This document shows positions 10,785 to 22,287 of a stretch of 47,689 bases of DNA, one piece after another. The notes beneath the pieces are model-generated. The model had not been told where the DNA came from. It was given only the letters and a program-made list of their open reading frames with translations, and did no database searches. The translations under genes were made by a program, and so were the position numbers. How positions within the stretch are numbered: position 1 is the stretch's first letter; every line of letters starts with the position of its first letter. This stretch comes from Methylophaga sp. UBA2689 (GTDB lineage Bacteria; Pseudomonadota; Gammaproteobacteria; Nitrosococcales; Methylophagaceae), in assembly GCA_002354555.1 (NCBI GenBank), contig DELT01000057.1, positions 27,532-75,220 of the forward strand. The letters are read 5' to 3'.

Positions 10785-10810
10785 TGCCAGACAATAACCC
10801 TTTTCTGGCA
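10785..10810. other. Intercistronic hairpin between kdsA and eno
   Basis: Seven-base arms TGCCAGA and TCTGGCA enclose a 12-base loop in the 60-base gap between kdsA and eno. There is no T-run on the minus strand, so it looks like an RNA-processing or stability hairpin rather than a terminator. Confidence 0.35.
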
Positions 10811-10819
10811 TGCCACCTG

Positions 10820-11655
10820 TTACAGGTAAGCGTCTTCAATAAAGTCTTGTTGTTTAACTGTTTTATCGATAGCAATCAGCGTTTCCAGTAAAGCCTGCAT
10901 TTTATGCAGTGGCCAGGAATTCGGTCCATCACTGAGGGCTTTTTCAGGATCCGGATGCGTTTCCATGAACAAGCCAGCAATGCCAGCAGCTACTGCAGAA
11001 CGTGCCAGTACAGGTACAAACTGTCTCTGGCCACCGCTTTTGCCACCCTGACCACCGGGTTGCTGCACCGAGTGGGTGGCATCAAATACTACCGGGCAAT
11101 CCATATGACGCATGGTCGGTAAACCACGCATATCTGAAATCAACGTGTTATAACCAAATGAGGTACCACGTTCACATAACATGATCTGCTGGTTACCAGT
11201 TGATTTGGCTTTATCTGCGACATGCTGCATATCCCATGGCGCCAGAAACTGACCTTTTTTAATGTTTACCGGTAAGCCCTGACTGGCGACATTAATAATG
11301 AAATTGGTCTGACGACACAAGAAAGCCGGGGTTTGCAATACATCGACCACACTGGCAACTTCAGCCAGCGGTGTGTCTTCATGAACGTCTGTCAGAATAG
11401 GCAGGCCGAATTCTTTTTTGACCTTTTCCAGAATCGCCATACCCGCTTCAAGACCGGGACCGCGATAGGTATTAGTAGAAGTACGATTGGCTTTATCGAA
11501 AGAGGATTTGTAGATAAAGGGGATACCCAGTTTGTCTGTCATCTCTTTTAACTGACCAGCCACATCCATGGTCATTTGTTCACTTTCGATGACACAGGTG
11601 CCGGCAATCAAAAATAACGGTTGTTTACCGCCAACTTCGTGACCACATAATTGCA

Positions 11656-11656
<1 letters not shown>
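10820..11656 (-). CDS. kdsA: 3-deoxy-8-phosphooctulonate (KDO-8-P) synthase, probably metal-dependent class
   Basis: KdsA condenses phosphoenolpyruvate with arabinose 5-phosphate, the first step to KDO of lipopolysaccharide. Family blocks include [51 protein letters not shown] and [16 protein letters not shown]. In the N-terminal block AGTCVIES a Cys (Cys21) stands where the metal-independent E. coli enzyme has Asn26. That substitution is the known marker of the metal-dependent class. The ATG shares one base with the pyrG stop (TAATG), so the two are translationally coupled. Confidence 0.96.
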
Positions 11657-13380
<1,724 letters not shown>

Positions 13381-13398
13381 TCAATCAAAATATCCCCA

Positions 13399-14727
13399 TC
13401 AAGTCTGCTCAATCACTGGTAACCAGCCAGTTTCGTCGGATAGCGGCTTTGCTGTTTCTGCAAAGGCATATCCGACAATTGCGACTAATTGCTGACTGGC
13501 AAACAACAACGGAATTGAATCGCGTTGCCAAACAGGGATTTGCCATTCCTGGAACAACTTTTTTAATGACTGATGATGAGACTTGCCGGCTAGCTGAATT
13601 TTTTCTCCGCCCTGACGAAATGTTAGAGCCAAACCAGAGCTAAACAATTCAGCACGAATCCCTTCCCCCCTTGCAGCTTTCCAAACTAACTGATGATCAG
13701 CATCTAACAATATGGGCTGTTGATCATAAAGCAGATTAACGGAAGAAAGCGTTAAAGGTTGTTGCGTTAACCTACTGATATAAAGTGTGTTCTGATAACG
13801 TCTGGCAATGTATTGGCTCCAACTGACCTGAGGCTGCCCATCTACAGCAGCATGACAGACTTCAGTCAAAATTCGTTGCAGATTTGTGCGTGATGGCAGC
13901 ACTATATTTAACTGTTTTATAAAAAACCGCAGCACATTGCGTTGCCGTGGCTCGCTCAACATAAGCAGTTTAATAATGTTTAAACTGCCGTCATTTGAAT
14001 TCGCTTCGACAGAATTTAGATCATCTTGCGCTAGCTCATCCAACAAAATCTGGCTTTCCTGCAGGTTATTTGCGGAACGTGCCAGATTTCGATTTATGGC
14101 AGGCCAACGCCGTTGTAACAATGGCCAGATTTGATGACGTAAGAAGTTACGATTTATCTGGGTATTTTGGTTACTGGGGTCTTCAATCCACTGCAACTGA
14201 TGTGTTGTTGCATATTCTAATAAAGCTTCTCTGGAAATAGTCAGCAAGGGCCGGACAATCTGCATATTCTGCCATTGAGAAATTGCTTTCATCGCTCCTA
14301 ATCCACGATTGCCAGCCCCTCGCAGTAATTGCAACATCAAGGTTTCAGACTGATCTTGCAAATGTTGTCCAGTTAGCAAAACGCCATCATCGTTAATCAG
14401 TTGTTCAATAGCTTGATAACGCGCGGTGCGTGCGGCTGATTCAACACCTGACTGATTAATATCTGTAACTGTCACTTTCAGGCAGTGAAATGACATGTGT
14501 AATGAAGCAGCAACCTGTCGGCAGTGTTCTGCCCAATGGGCAGATTGCGATTGCAGCTGATGGTCGACATGCACGACCTGGATCTTTTGTGGAAATTGCT
14601 CACGATGCGTTGCCAAAAAATGCAGCAGCACATGAGAGTCCATGCCACCGCTGTAGGCCACCCATAAAGTAGAAGATCCGCAATATTTGCGGATCTTCTG
14701 AATAACTAATTCTGTGTCAAAAGACAC
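13399..14727 (-). CDS. tilS: tRNA(Ile)-lysidine synthase TilS
   Basis: TilS attaches lysine to C34 of the tRNA-Ile with a CAU anticodon, so that it reads AUA. The N-type ATP pyrophosphatase loop SGGMDS lies at residues 26-31, followed by VVHVDHQLQ, TGQHLQDQSETLMLQLLRGAG and LLTISREALLEYA. The C-terminal domain ends with the substrate-binding KKLFQEWQIPVWQRDSIPLL segment. The start is GTG at 14727, 20 bases after accA; the two are probably cotranscribed, an arrangement common in gammaproteobacteria. Confidence 0.95.
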   Translation of the reverse strand: MSFDTELVIQKIRKYCGSSTLWVAYSGGMDSHVLLHFLATHREQFPQKIQVVHVDHQLQSQSAHWAEHCRQVAASLHMSFHCLKVTVTDINQSGVESAARTARYQAIEQLINDDGVLLTGQHLQDQSETLMLQLLRGAGNRGLGAMKAISQWQNMQIVRPLLTISREALLEYATTHQLQWIEDPSNQNTQINRNFLRHQIWPLLQRRWPAINRNLARSANNLQESQILLDELAQDDLNSVEANSNDGSLNIIKLLMLSEPRQRNVLRFFIKQLNIVLPSRTNLQRILTEVCHAAVDGQPQVSWSQYIARRYQNTLYISRLTQQPLTLSSVNLLYDQQPILLDADHQLVWKAARGEGIRAELFSSGLALTFRQGGEKIQLAGKSHHQSLKKLFQEWQIPVWQRDSIPLLFASQQLVAIVGYAFAETAKPLSDETGWLPVIEQT

Positions 14728-14747
14728 TTTTATAAACCAGGGCCTGT

Positions 14748-15704
14748 TTATCCTTCAAAGGCACCATAATCAAGCAAACGCTTTTGACGACGCTTAACCA
14801 GTTCATCTACTGGCATCGCCTGTAACTGTTTAATTTTAGTGTTGATTGCTGTTTTCATGTTTGCCATCAGTGCTTCAGGATCACGATGCGCACCACCCAG
14901 GGGTTCTTTGACAATTTCATCTATCAAACCCAGTGATTTCAGACGATCTGAAGTCACACCTAGCGTTGCGGCAGCATCAGAAGCTTTTTCAGCGCTCTTC
15001 CAAAGAATGGATGCACAGCCTTCCGGTGAAATAACTGAATAAATACTGTATTGCAACATCATTAGATGGTCGGCAACACCAATTGCCAGCGCACCGCCTG
15101 AGCCACCCTCACCGATAACGGTACTTATAATGGGGGTTTTCAACTTGGCCATTTCAAACAGATTCCGAGCAATGGCTTCACTCTGACCGCGCTCTTCAGC
15201 ACCGATACCGGGATAAGCACCTGGCGTATCAATAAAGGTCAATACTGGCATGCCAAAGCGCTCGGCCAATTTCATCACACGTAACGCTTTACGATAGCCT
15301 TCAGGGCGTGGCATACCGAAATTACGTGCCACTTTCTCTTTAGTATCACGGCCTTTCTGATGACCAATAACAATCACAGGCTGACCGTTGAAACGGCCCA
15401 TTCCGGTAATTAATGCCTGGTCATCGGCGTAGGCGCGATCACCATGCAATTCTTCGAAGTCTGTGATTAGATGTTTGATGTAATCGAACGTATAAGGACG
15501 CTGAGGATGGCGCGCCATTTGGGTGACTTGCCATGGCGTTAATCCGGAAAAAATCGAGCGCGTCAGCGATTCACTTTTTTCCTTAAGCTTCTGAATTTCT
15601 TCGGTGATATTCAGATCGCTGTCATTGCTCATGTAGCGAAGTTCGTCGATTTTGGCTTCCAGCTCGGCAATAGGCTGCTCGTAGTCAAGGAAATTCAACT
15701 GCAT
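14748..15704 (-). CDS. accA: Acetyl-CoA carboxylase carboxyltransferase subunit alpha
   Basis: AccA pairs with AccD to transfer carboxyl from biotin to acetyl-CoA, the first committed step of fatty-acid synthesis. The 318-residue protein begins [16 protein letters not shown] and has a short coiled-coil N-terminus. The carboxyltransferase blocks [16 protein letters not shown]-like [27 protein letters not shown] and [15 protein letters not shown] follow. Its 5' region (15705-15961) is occupied mostly by the MITE-like element. Confidence 0.97.
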   Translation of the reverse strand: MQLNFLDYEQPIAELEAKIDELRYMSNDSDLNITEEIQKLKEKSESLTRSIFSGLTPWQVTQMARHPQRPYTFDYIKHLITDFEELHGDRAYADDQALITGMGRFNGQPVIVIGHQKGRDTKEKVARNFGMPRPEGYRKALRVMKLAERFGMPVLTFIDTPGAYPGIGAEERGQSEAIARNLFEMAKLKTPIISTVIGEGGSGGALAIGVADHLMMLQYSIYSVISPEGCASILWKSAEKASDAAATLGVTSDRLKSLGLIDEIVKEPLGGAHRDPEALMANMKTAINTKIKQLQAMPVDELVKRRQKRLLDYGAFEG

Positions 15705-15748
15705 TACAAAATTACCTTCGAATCAAAATAGTTCGATTATACACGCAC

Positions 15749-15952
15749 TAGGGCTTGTTGATCTTTCATATCCACCACTGGGCGTTGCTCGTCGTTTATT
15801 TAGAAAGATTACAAAAATGCCGGGAGCATGTTTGAGCGTAAGCCACGAAGAGGTGAGATACATGAATGTATCTCACAAACCGCAGTCCTAGCGCCTTGAT
15901 TGGTGGACTTTCAGTCACCAGAGAGGCGGCTAGGAAAGATCAGCAAGCCCTA
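15749..15952. mobile_element. MITE-like element copy 1 with TA target duplication
   Basis: A 200-bp non-coding element (15751-15950) has terminal inverted repeats. The left end reads GGGCTTGTTGATCTTTC, and the right end on the opposite strand reads GGGCTTGCTGATCTTTC. It is flanked by TA at both ends, as expected for an IS630/Tc1-mariner-type transposition product. Inside is a near-perfect hairpin at about 15851-15874 (GTGAGATACAT, GA, ATGTATCTCAC). The outer 30 bases match the element at 28809-28889 with one difference. No transposase is encoded, so movement would need a transposase elsewhere. Confidence 0.8.
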
Positions 15953-15961
15953 TGTTTACGC

Positions 15962-17065
15962 TCAGCTGAGGATTAATTCATCTTCCGAATCATTGTCATC
16001 ATGGGATGCCCCCATGCGGATTTCCAGACTCAGGTCATTACGCGAATCAGCATTACGTAATGCATCTTCCTGAGAAATTTTACCTTCCCGATACAGTGTC
16101 AACAAAGCCTGGTCAAAGGTAATAGTCCCCGGTTCACTACTTTCTTTCATCGCATCTTTGATCGCACCGATCTGACCTTTATTAATCAATTCTGCGATAT
16201 ACGGCGAGCTGAGCATGACTTCCACCGCCGGCACCAGATTGCCATCCTGCACCGAAGGTAATAAACGCTGCGAGATGATGGCACGCAAATTCAGTGACAG
16301 ATCCATCAGGATCTGACGATGCATCATTTCCGGGAAAAAGTTAATGATCCGGTCCAGTGCCTGATTAGCATTATTGGCATGCAATGTGGCTAAACACAGG
16401 TGACCGGTTTCAGAGTAATTGATTGCGTGCTTCATGGTGTCCATGTCGCGGATCTCACCAATCAGAATGACATCGGGCGCTTCACGCAGAGCATTTTTCA
16501 ATGCATTTTCATAAGACAGGGTATCAATACCGACTTCACGCTGCTGCACAATAGAGCGCTGATGGGAATGCACAAATTCCAGCGGATCTTCAATGGTCAG
16601 AATATGTGATCCGGAATTTCGATTCCGATGACCAATCATCGCGGCCAACGTCGTGGACTTACCACTGCCCGTGGCCCCTACCACCAGAATCAAACCACGT
16701 TTTTCCATCACCACATTGCCCAGTACAGGCGGCAAACTCATTTCTTCAAAATTAGGAATATGGGTACGGATATAGCGAATGACCATGGATACTTCGCCAC
16801 GCTGCCGGAAGATATTGACCCGGAACCGACCAACGCCATGGACTGGAACCGCAAAATTCATTTCCAGATTTTGTTCGAATTCAGCTATTTGTTGCTGATC
16901 CATTAATGAATAAGCGAGCTCTTTCACTTCCCCTGTCAGCATTTTTTTACTGCCAACGGGGCGAATCACCCCTTGAATTTTGACTTGCGGTTCGGTCGCA
17001 GTACAAAAAAACAAATCTGAGGCTTCCTTATCGGCCATCAGTTTCAGGTAAGGCATCATTTCCAC
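15962..17065 (-). CDS. pilU: Type IV pilus retraction ATPase, PilU type
   Basis: A 367-residue hexameric secretion-type ATPase that powers pilus retraction (twitching, DNA uptake) at the inner-membrane base of the pilus. Walker A is GATGSGKS (130-137). The Asp box around LTIEDPLEFVH, Walker B in APDVILIGEIRDM and the His box in TGHLCLATLHAN are all present. The N-terminus (PYLKLMADKEASDLFF) and the acidic C-terminal tail fit PilU better than PilT. The start is GTG at 17065, with AAGGA eight bases upstream. No pilT is adjacent, which is unusual because the two are often neighbours. Confidence 0.88.
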   Translation of the reverse strand: MEMMPYLKLMADKEASDLFFCTATEPQVKIQGVIRPVGSKKMLTGEVKELAYSLMDQQQIAEFEQNLEMNFAVPVHGVGRFRVNIFRQRGEVSMVIRYIRTHIPNFEEMSLPPVLGNVVMEKRGLILVVGATGSGKSTTLAAMIGHRNRNSGSHILTIEDPLEFVHSHQRSIVQQREVGIDTLSYENALKNALREAPDVILIGEIRDMDTMKHAINYSETGHLCLATLHANNANQALDRIINFFPEMMHRQILMDLSLNLRAIISQRLLPSVQDGNLVPAVEVMLSSPYIAELINKGQIGAIKDAMKESSEPGTITFDQALLTLYREGKISQEDALRNADSRNDLSLEIRMGASHDDNDSEDELILS

Positions 17066-17145
17066 GTCAGCAATCCTTAGAGTAAACGTTTGAGTTGCAT
17101 TAATCGTACACGATTGACATCAGCCAACAAAGCCGATTAAGTCGC

Positions 17146-20100
17146 TTAATAGCGCACCGTCACAGTTTCACTAATCGGTAAATCCGCCAGCTCTTTCAAC
17201 AGGGTATCCGATGGGGTGATTTGCCAGTCATGACCCAGTCGAATCATTACTTCAGCATTCTGATTATGGTACTTGAGCTCCACTGGGATGACGCCACCGC
17301 AGAAGGGTGACATCACGGCTTGCATCTGCGAGATCCATTGTGCGTCATCACCCTGCTGTTTCACCGTCAATTGTACTGACTTACCAAATAATTCACGGGC
17401 TTTCTGTAAATCATAAACGGACTCTGCTGTACCAGCGAGACCACCGCTGAAATTATCCTGACCAATCTTTCCTTGAATCACCACCAATTTATCCGGTTGT
17501 ATAACACTTTGATATTGCTCATAGACCTCGCCAAAAACCCGCACTTCGAGGCGTGCTGTCTGATCATCCAGAGTAATAAATGCCATCCGGCTGCCATTTT
17601 TGGATTTCATCGTACGAATTGCCACGATCAACCCGGCAGTCAGTAATGGAATTTCATTACGTTGATAGCCTTTGGATTCAGGCGCATCCAGTTCACTGAT
17701 TTTTTTTGGAATAAATTGGGCCAGCTCATCAGCATAGCGATCGATCGGGTGCCCACTTAAATATAACCCCAGTGTTTCTTTTTCAGCACGTAATAACTGC
17801 TCTTCCTGCCATTCAGGCACATCTTCCAGTAAATCGGTTTGCGGTTGATCAGCATGGGACGGCTCAGCCAGGCCAAACAAATCATTCTGTCCACTGGCGG
17901 CATCACGCCGATGCTGCTCTGCAATCTGCATCGCCCGGCTAAGGCTGGATTCAAGACTGGCACGATGACCGCCAAGCGAATCAAATGCGCCAGCTTTAAC
18001 CAGCGATTCCATTACCCGGCGGTTAATTTTTTTCAGCTCTACTCGACGACAAAAATCAAATAATGAGGTAAATGCTTCCCCCTGCTCGCGTTCTGAAACG
18101 ATACCGGCCAGGGCTGATTCCCCCACGCCTTTTATGGCGCCCATGCCGTAACGGATGGTGGTTTCGTTTTCTACGGTAAACTGGATTTTGCTGAAATTAA
18201 CATCCGGCGGTAATACCGTCAGATTCATATCACGACATTCATCAATCAAGCCGACAACTTTATCGGTGTTGTCCATATCCGCTGATAATACTGCCGCCAT
18301 AAACGCTGCTGGATAATGGGCTTTCAGCCAGGCCGTTTGATAGGCAACCAATGCATAAGCAGCTGAATGCGATTTGTTAAAACCGTACTCAGCAAACTTT
18401 TCCATTAAGTCAAAAATCGGTCCTGCAGTGTTTTCCTCAATGCCTCGATTTTTAGCACCTTCCAGGAAAATCTGTCGTTGCTTGGCCATTTCTTCGGGCT
18501 TTTTCTTACCCATCGCCCGGCGCAGCATGTCGGCTTCACCGAGACTATAGCCCGCCAGAACCTGGGCGATCTGCATAACCTGTTCCTGATAAACAATGAC
18601 GCCATAGGTAGGTTTCAGAACGGGTTCAAGATCAGGATGTGGATAATCGACTTTGGCACGGCCATGTTTACGATTAACAAAGTCATCTACCATGCCCGAC
18701 TGCAACGGCCCAGGTCGGAACAATGCCACCAACGCGATAATATCTTCAAAATTATCCGGTTGCAGTCGCTTGATAAGCTCTTTCATACCACGCGATTCCA
18801 ATTGGAATACCGCCGTGGTTTCACACCGTTTTAACAAGTCGTAACTGGGCTTGTCATCCAATGGCAGAATGGCGATATCAATCTTATCCGCTTCTTCAGC
18901 TGGCAAAACCGCTTTTACGTTTTTAACCGCCCAGTCAATAACGGTCAGGGTTTTCAGACCCAGAAAGTCGAATTTAACCAGACCGACACTTTCAACGTCG
19001 TCTTTATCATATTGTGACACCAGGCCGGCACCATTCTGTTCACAATATAGCGGGGTGTAATCAGTCAGTTTTTTTGGTGCGATAACCACACCACCGGCAT
19101 GTTTACCGACGTTTCGGGTCAGACCTTCCAGCTGCAATGCCAGATCGATCAAGTTACGAACTTCTTCTTCCTTATCATAACGTTCTTTAAGCTGCGGCTC
19201 TTGTTCCAGTGCCTTGCTCAGCGTCATTTTCAGTTCAAATGGCACCAGTTTAGCCAATTGATCAACAAAGCCATAAGGATGACCTAAAACGCGACCAACA
19301 TCGCGCAATACCGCCTTGGCCGCCATAGTACCGAAGGTAATAATCTGCGAGACATGATCCCGGCCATAATGCCGGGATACATAATCGATAACGCGATCAC
19401 GGCCATCCATGCAAAAGTCGACGTCAAAGTCAGGCAATGATACCCGTTCCGGATTCAAAAACCGTTCAAACAGCAAGTCGTATTGCAGTGGATCAATATC
19501 GGTAATTTTTAATGCATAGGCCACCAGAGAGCCAGCACCGGAACCCCGTCCCGGTCCAACCGGAACCCCATTGTTTTTGGCCCAGCGAATAAAGTCGGCA
19601 ACGATTAAAAAGTAGCCGGGAAAACCCATTTCATTGATAACGTCGAGTTCAATCTGTAGCCGTGATTCATATTCAGCGCGCTTTTGTTCACGCTCTGTCT
19701 CATCCGGAAACAATACTGGTAAGCGTTCAGCAAGCCCGTCAAATGATTCCTTGGAGAAAAATTCAGCCAGCGTCATGCCATCAGGTACCGGGAAATCCGG
19801 AAGGTAATGCTCACCCAGTGTTAATTCAACATTACAACGTTTGGCGATTTCAACCGTATTGGTAATGGCTTCCGGAATATCAGCAAATAAACGCACCATT
19901 TCTTCAGGGCTACGCAGATATTGCTGTTCGGAATACATTCTTGGGCGACGTGGGTCATCCAACAGCCGGCCTTCGTTAATACAGACCTTGGCTTCATGGG
20001 CTTCAAACTGATCCGGGGTTAAAAAGCGCACATCGTTGGTCGCCACTACAGGCAAGTCTAGCTCACTGGCCAGTTGCAACGCCTGTTGAATATAACGTTC

Positions 20101-20631
20101 TTCATCATCACGGCCAGTACGCACCAGCTCCAGATAAAACCGATCGGGAAACAATTGCATCCAATGTCTGGCCAATTGTTCAGCTTCTGTTTGTCGCCCC
20201 CCCAACAGATCTCGACCTAACAACCCTTCACGCCCACCACTTAAACAAATCAACCCGTCAGTTTGTCCATCAAGCCATTCAGGTTCCAGCATTGGCACAC
20301 CCAGATGCTGTCCTTCGGTATAGGCTCTTGAAATTAACCGTGACAGGTTGTGATAGCCCTCCATGGTGCTGCACAGCAGTACCATTCGCAGGCTTTTTTT
20401 ACTGTCGTTGCTGTCACGCAGCCGGATATCGGCGCCCAGAATGGGTTTGACCCCGGCTTGCATTGCCGCGCTGTAGAGTTTGACAGCGGCAAACAGGTTA
20501 TGTTGATCGGTTATAGCAATTGCAGGCATGCCAGAGGCAGCCGCTGCCTTGACCAGAGGTTTGATACGGACCAGTCCGTCAACCAGTGAATAATCAGTGT
20601 GTAAATGCAGGTGTACGAATTGCGAGGTCAT
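17146..20631 (-). CDS. dnaE: DNA polymerase III alpha subunit
   Basis: DnaE is the replicative polymerase subunit. From MTSQFVHLHLHTDYS the protein is 1161 residues, almost the same as E. coli (1160). It carries the PHP domain (HLHTDYSLVDG), the catalytic Asp cluster PDFDVDFCMDG in the palm, GPGRGSGAGSLVAY, and a QNDLFG clamp-binding motif near residue 900. A C-terminal OB fold and tau-binding region complete it. A GTG at 20667 is in frame, but homologues begin near the FVHLHLH block, so the ATG at 20631 is used. Flanked by pilU and nagZ. Confidence 0.97.
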   Translation of the reverse strand: MTSQFVHLHLHTDYSLVDGLVRIKPLVKAAAASGMPAIAITDQHNLFAAVKLYSAAMQAGVKPILGADIRLRDSNDSKKSLRMVLLCSTMEGYHNLSRLISRAYTEGQHLGVPMLEPEWLDGQTDGLICLSGGREGLLGRDLLGGRQTEAEQLARHWMQLFPDRFYLELVRTGRDDEERYIQQALQLASELDLPVVATNDVRFLTPDQFEAHEAKVCINEGRLLDDPRRPRMYSEQQYLRSPEEMVRLFADIPEAITNTVEIAKRCNVELTLGEHYLPDFPVPDGMTLAEFFSKESFDGLAERLPVLFPDETEREQKRAEYESRLQIELDVINEMGFPGYFLIVADFIRWAKNNGVPVGPGRGSGAGSLVAYALKITDIDPLQYDLLFERFLNPERVSLPDFDVDFCMDGRDRVIDYVSRHYGRDHVSQIITFGTMAAKAVLRDVGRVLGHPYGFVDQLAKLVPFELKMTLSKALEQEPQLKERYDKEEEVRNLIDLALQLEGLTRNVGKHAGGVVIAPKKLTDYTPLYCEQNGAGLVSQYDKDDVESVGLVKFDFLGLKTLTVIDWAVKNVKAVLPAEEADKIDIAILPLDDKPSYDLLKRCETTAVFQLESRGMKELIKRLQPDNFEDIIALVALFRPGPLQSGMVDDFVNRKHGRAKVDYPHPDLEPVLKPTYGVIVYQEQVMQIAQVLAGYSLGEADMLRRAMGKKKPEEMAKQRQIFLEGAKNRGIEENTAGPIFDLMEKFAEYGFNKSHSAAYALVAYQTAWLKAHYPAAFMAAVLSADMDNTDKVVGLIDECRDMNLTVLPPDVNFSKIQFTVENETTIRYGMGAIKGVGESALAGIVSEREQGEAFTSLFDFCRRVELKKINRRVMESLVKAGAFDSLGGHRASLESSLSRAMQIAEQHRRDAASGQNDLFGLAEPSHADQPQTDLLEDVPEWQEEQLLRAEKETLGLYLSGHPIDRYADELAQFIPKKISELDAPESKGYQRNEIPLLTAGLIVAIRTMKSKNGSRMAFITLDDQTARLEVRVFGEVYEQYQSVIQPDKLVVIQGKIGQDNFSGGLAGTAESVYDLQKARELFGKSVQLTVKQQGDDAQWISQMQAVMSPFCGGVIPVELKYHNQNAEVMIRLGHDWQITPSDTLLKELADLPISETVTVRY

Positions 20632-20706
20632 TAGACAGTTTTTTAATTCAAAGCAAAATGATAACACTGCCGGTAGGCAGCAGAAGATGAATCTACCGAA
20701 AAAATA

Positions 20707-21756
20707 TCAGGCAAGATCCAGTTGCCGATCGGTATCAGGTGCATAGTTGGCAACGGTATAAACTGCCTGTTTCCATTGGTCGCTGGCCATTAGCGTTTCG
20801 CGGTCAATCGGGTGACGACCATGCAGTCGTACCAGACGCATATGCCTTAGCGGATCGGCATCACATTTGAGGTTATCCAATACGCTTTCAACTTCTGAGG
20901 GGTTATTGCAAAGCAGCAACAAATCACACCCCGCCGCTAAAGCGGCTTCTGCACGAGCTGTGCTATCGCCCATAATGGCAGCCCCTGCCATACTTAGATC
21001 ATCACTGATTACTGCGCCCTGGAAACCCATTCGCTTACGCAGAATTTCCTGGATCCAATAGGGTGAAAAACCAGCCGGCAAACTGTCACATTTTTCATAA
21101 ACAATATGTGCTGGCATGATGCCCGCCAACGTTTGTGAGCAAAGTTGCCGAAACGGCAACATATCGGCCTGCCACATATCTTCCAGATGGCGTTTATCGA
21201 CCGGCAAACCTAAATGCGAGTCGATTTCCACTGCCCCATGACCGGGAAAATGTTTACCAACTGCAGCCATGTAAGCCTGTTTCATGCCGCTGATATAGGC
21301 AGCAGCCAGTTTGGTGACCGCTTGGGGATCTCGATGAAACGCACGGTCACCAATCACTTCACTGACGCCGTAATCCAGATCCAGAACCGGTGCAAAACTG
21401 AAATCTACTCCCACGGCACGAAGCTCTGCCGCCATTAACCAGCCGGTCACTTCAGCTTGTTTAAGGGACTGTTGAGGATGTTGCATGTAATGCTGGCCCA
21501 ACGTGCCAACAGGCGGAAGACGGCTGAAGCCTTCACGAAAACGTTGTACCCGCCCACCTTCATGATCCACAGCAATGATGAGATGTGGTTGACGTATTGC
21601 ATGGATTTCAGATGTCAGTGCAGCAATTTGTTCTGGAGATTCATAATTACGGCTAAACAGGATGACGCCACCAACCAATGGATGTTGAAGAATTTCTCTT
21701 TCTTTCTCACTGATCGTTACCCCGATCAGATCCACCATCAACGGGCCTAATGTCAT
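20707..21756 (-). CDS. nagZ: Beta-N-acetylhexosaminidase NagZ
   Basis: NagZ removes GlcNAc from anhydro-muropeptides in the cytoplasm, upstream of AmpD in peptidoglycan recycling. The 349-residue family-3 glycosidase shows VDHEGGRVQRFR, KHFPGHGAVEIDSHL (substrate-assisting His loop) and the nucleophile Asp in VISDDLSMAGA. AAGG is at suitable spacing before the ATG. It starts 9 bases after the L,D-transpeptidase gene, so it may be read as the last gene of the mxa transcript. Confidence 0.96.
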   Translation of the reverse strand: MTLGPLMVDLIGVTISEKEREILQHPLVGGVILFSRNYESPEQIAALTSEIHAIRQPHLIIAVDHEGGRVQRFREGFSRLPPVGTLGQHYMQHPQQSLKQAEVTGWLMAAELRAVGVDFSFAPVLDLDYGVSEVIGDRAFHRDPQAVTKLAAAYISGMKQAYMAAVGKHFPGHGAVEIDSHLGLPVDKRHLEDMWQADMLPFRQLCSQTLAGIMPAHIVYEKCDSLPAGFSPYWIQEILRKRMGFQGAVISDDLSMAGAAIMGDSTARAEAALAAGCDLLLLCNNPSEVESVLDNLKCDADPLRHMRLVRLHGRHPIDRETLMASDQWKQAVYTVANYAPDTDRQLDLA

Positions 21757-21765
21757 GTAATTACC

Positions 21766-22251
21766 TTATTCGTGAATGAGGACTTTCAAACCGGGTTTGA
21801 CCAGATCAAACAACGTCAGCAAATCCTGATTATGCATGCGGATACAACCGTGGGATTCAGCGATACCCATTGGCTCGCTATCCGGTGTGCCATGTATGTA
21901 AATATAGCGACGCATTGTATCAACATTTCCCAGTCGATTCCTGCCAAGTTCCAGTCCGCTTAACCAGAGTATGCGCGTTAAAATCCAGTCTTTATCGGGA
22001 AACTGTTCCGCCAGCTGTGGTGAAAAAATTTCGCCGGTGGGGCGTCTGCCACGAAACACTGTATTAACCGGTTGGCCGTCACCTATACATGCCCTGATTA
22101 TATGCCAGCCTCTAGGAGTGCATCCTGAACCTTCATGTTCACCGGGTCCATTTAAAGCCGTAGAAACAGATGCAGAAAACAGCACCTCATCATCCCGTTT
22201 TAGCTGGCAACGTTGCTGAGACAGAGAAATGTCGAGAAGATGATTTGCCAT
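21766..22251 (-). CDS. Small cytoplasmic-type L,D-transpeptidase (YkuD domain)
   Basis: A 161-residue single-domain YkuD protein. The catalytic motif is complete: IYIHGTPD followed by SHGCIRM, with the nucleophile Cys in HGC. EGSGCTPRGWHIIRA and FRGRRPTGEIFSP are typical of a short YkuD subfamily without a signal peptide. No export signal is visible at the ATG at 22251; a TTG at 22281 would add ten residues and also gives no signal peptide. It lies 36 bases after the second mxaC-like gene and 9 bases before nagZ. A role in peptidoglycan crosslinking or in muropeptide handling is inferred. Confidence 0.85.
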   Translation of the reverse strand: MANHLLDISLSQQRCQLKRDDEVLFSASVSTALNGPGEHEGSGCTPRGWHIIRACIGDGQPVNTVFRGRRPTGEIFSPQLAEQFPDKDWILTRILWLSGLELGRNRLGNVDTMRRYIYIHGTPDSEPMGIAESHGCIRMHNQDLLTLFDLVKPGLKVLIHE

Positions 22252-22287
22252 GGTTAGATTTAAATTCAGCCTGCTTTGCAAGAAACA

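Noticed and set aside
15800-15930. Possible CRISPR or small-RNA gene in the accA upstream region because of the internal hairpin.
   Set aside because: There are no repeated units, and the terminal repeats with flanking TA explain the structure as a MITE-like element.
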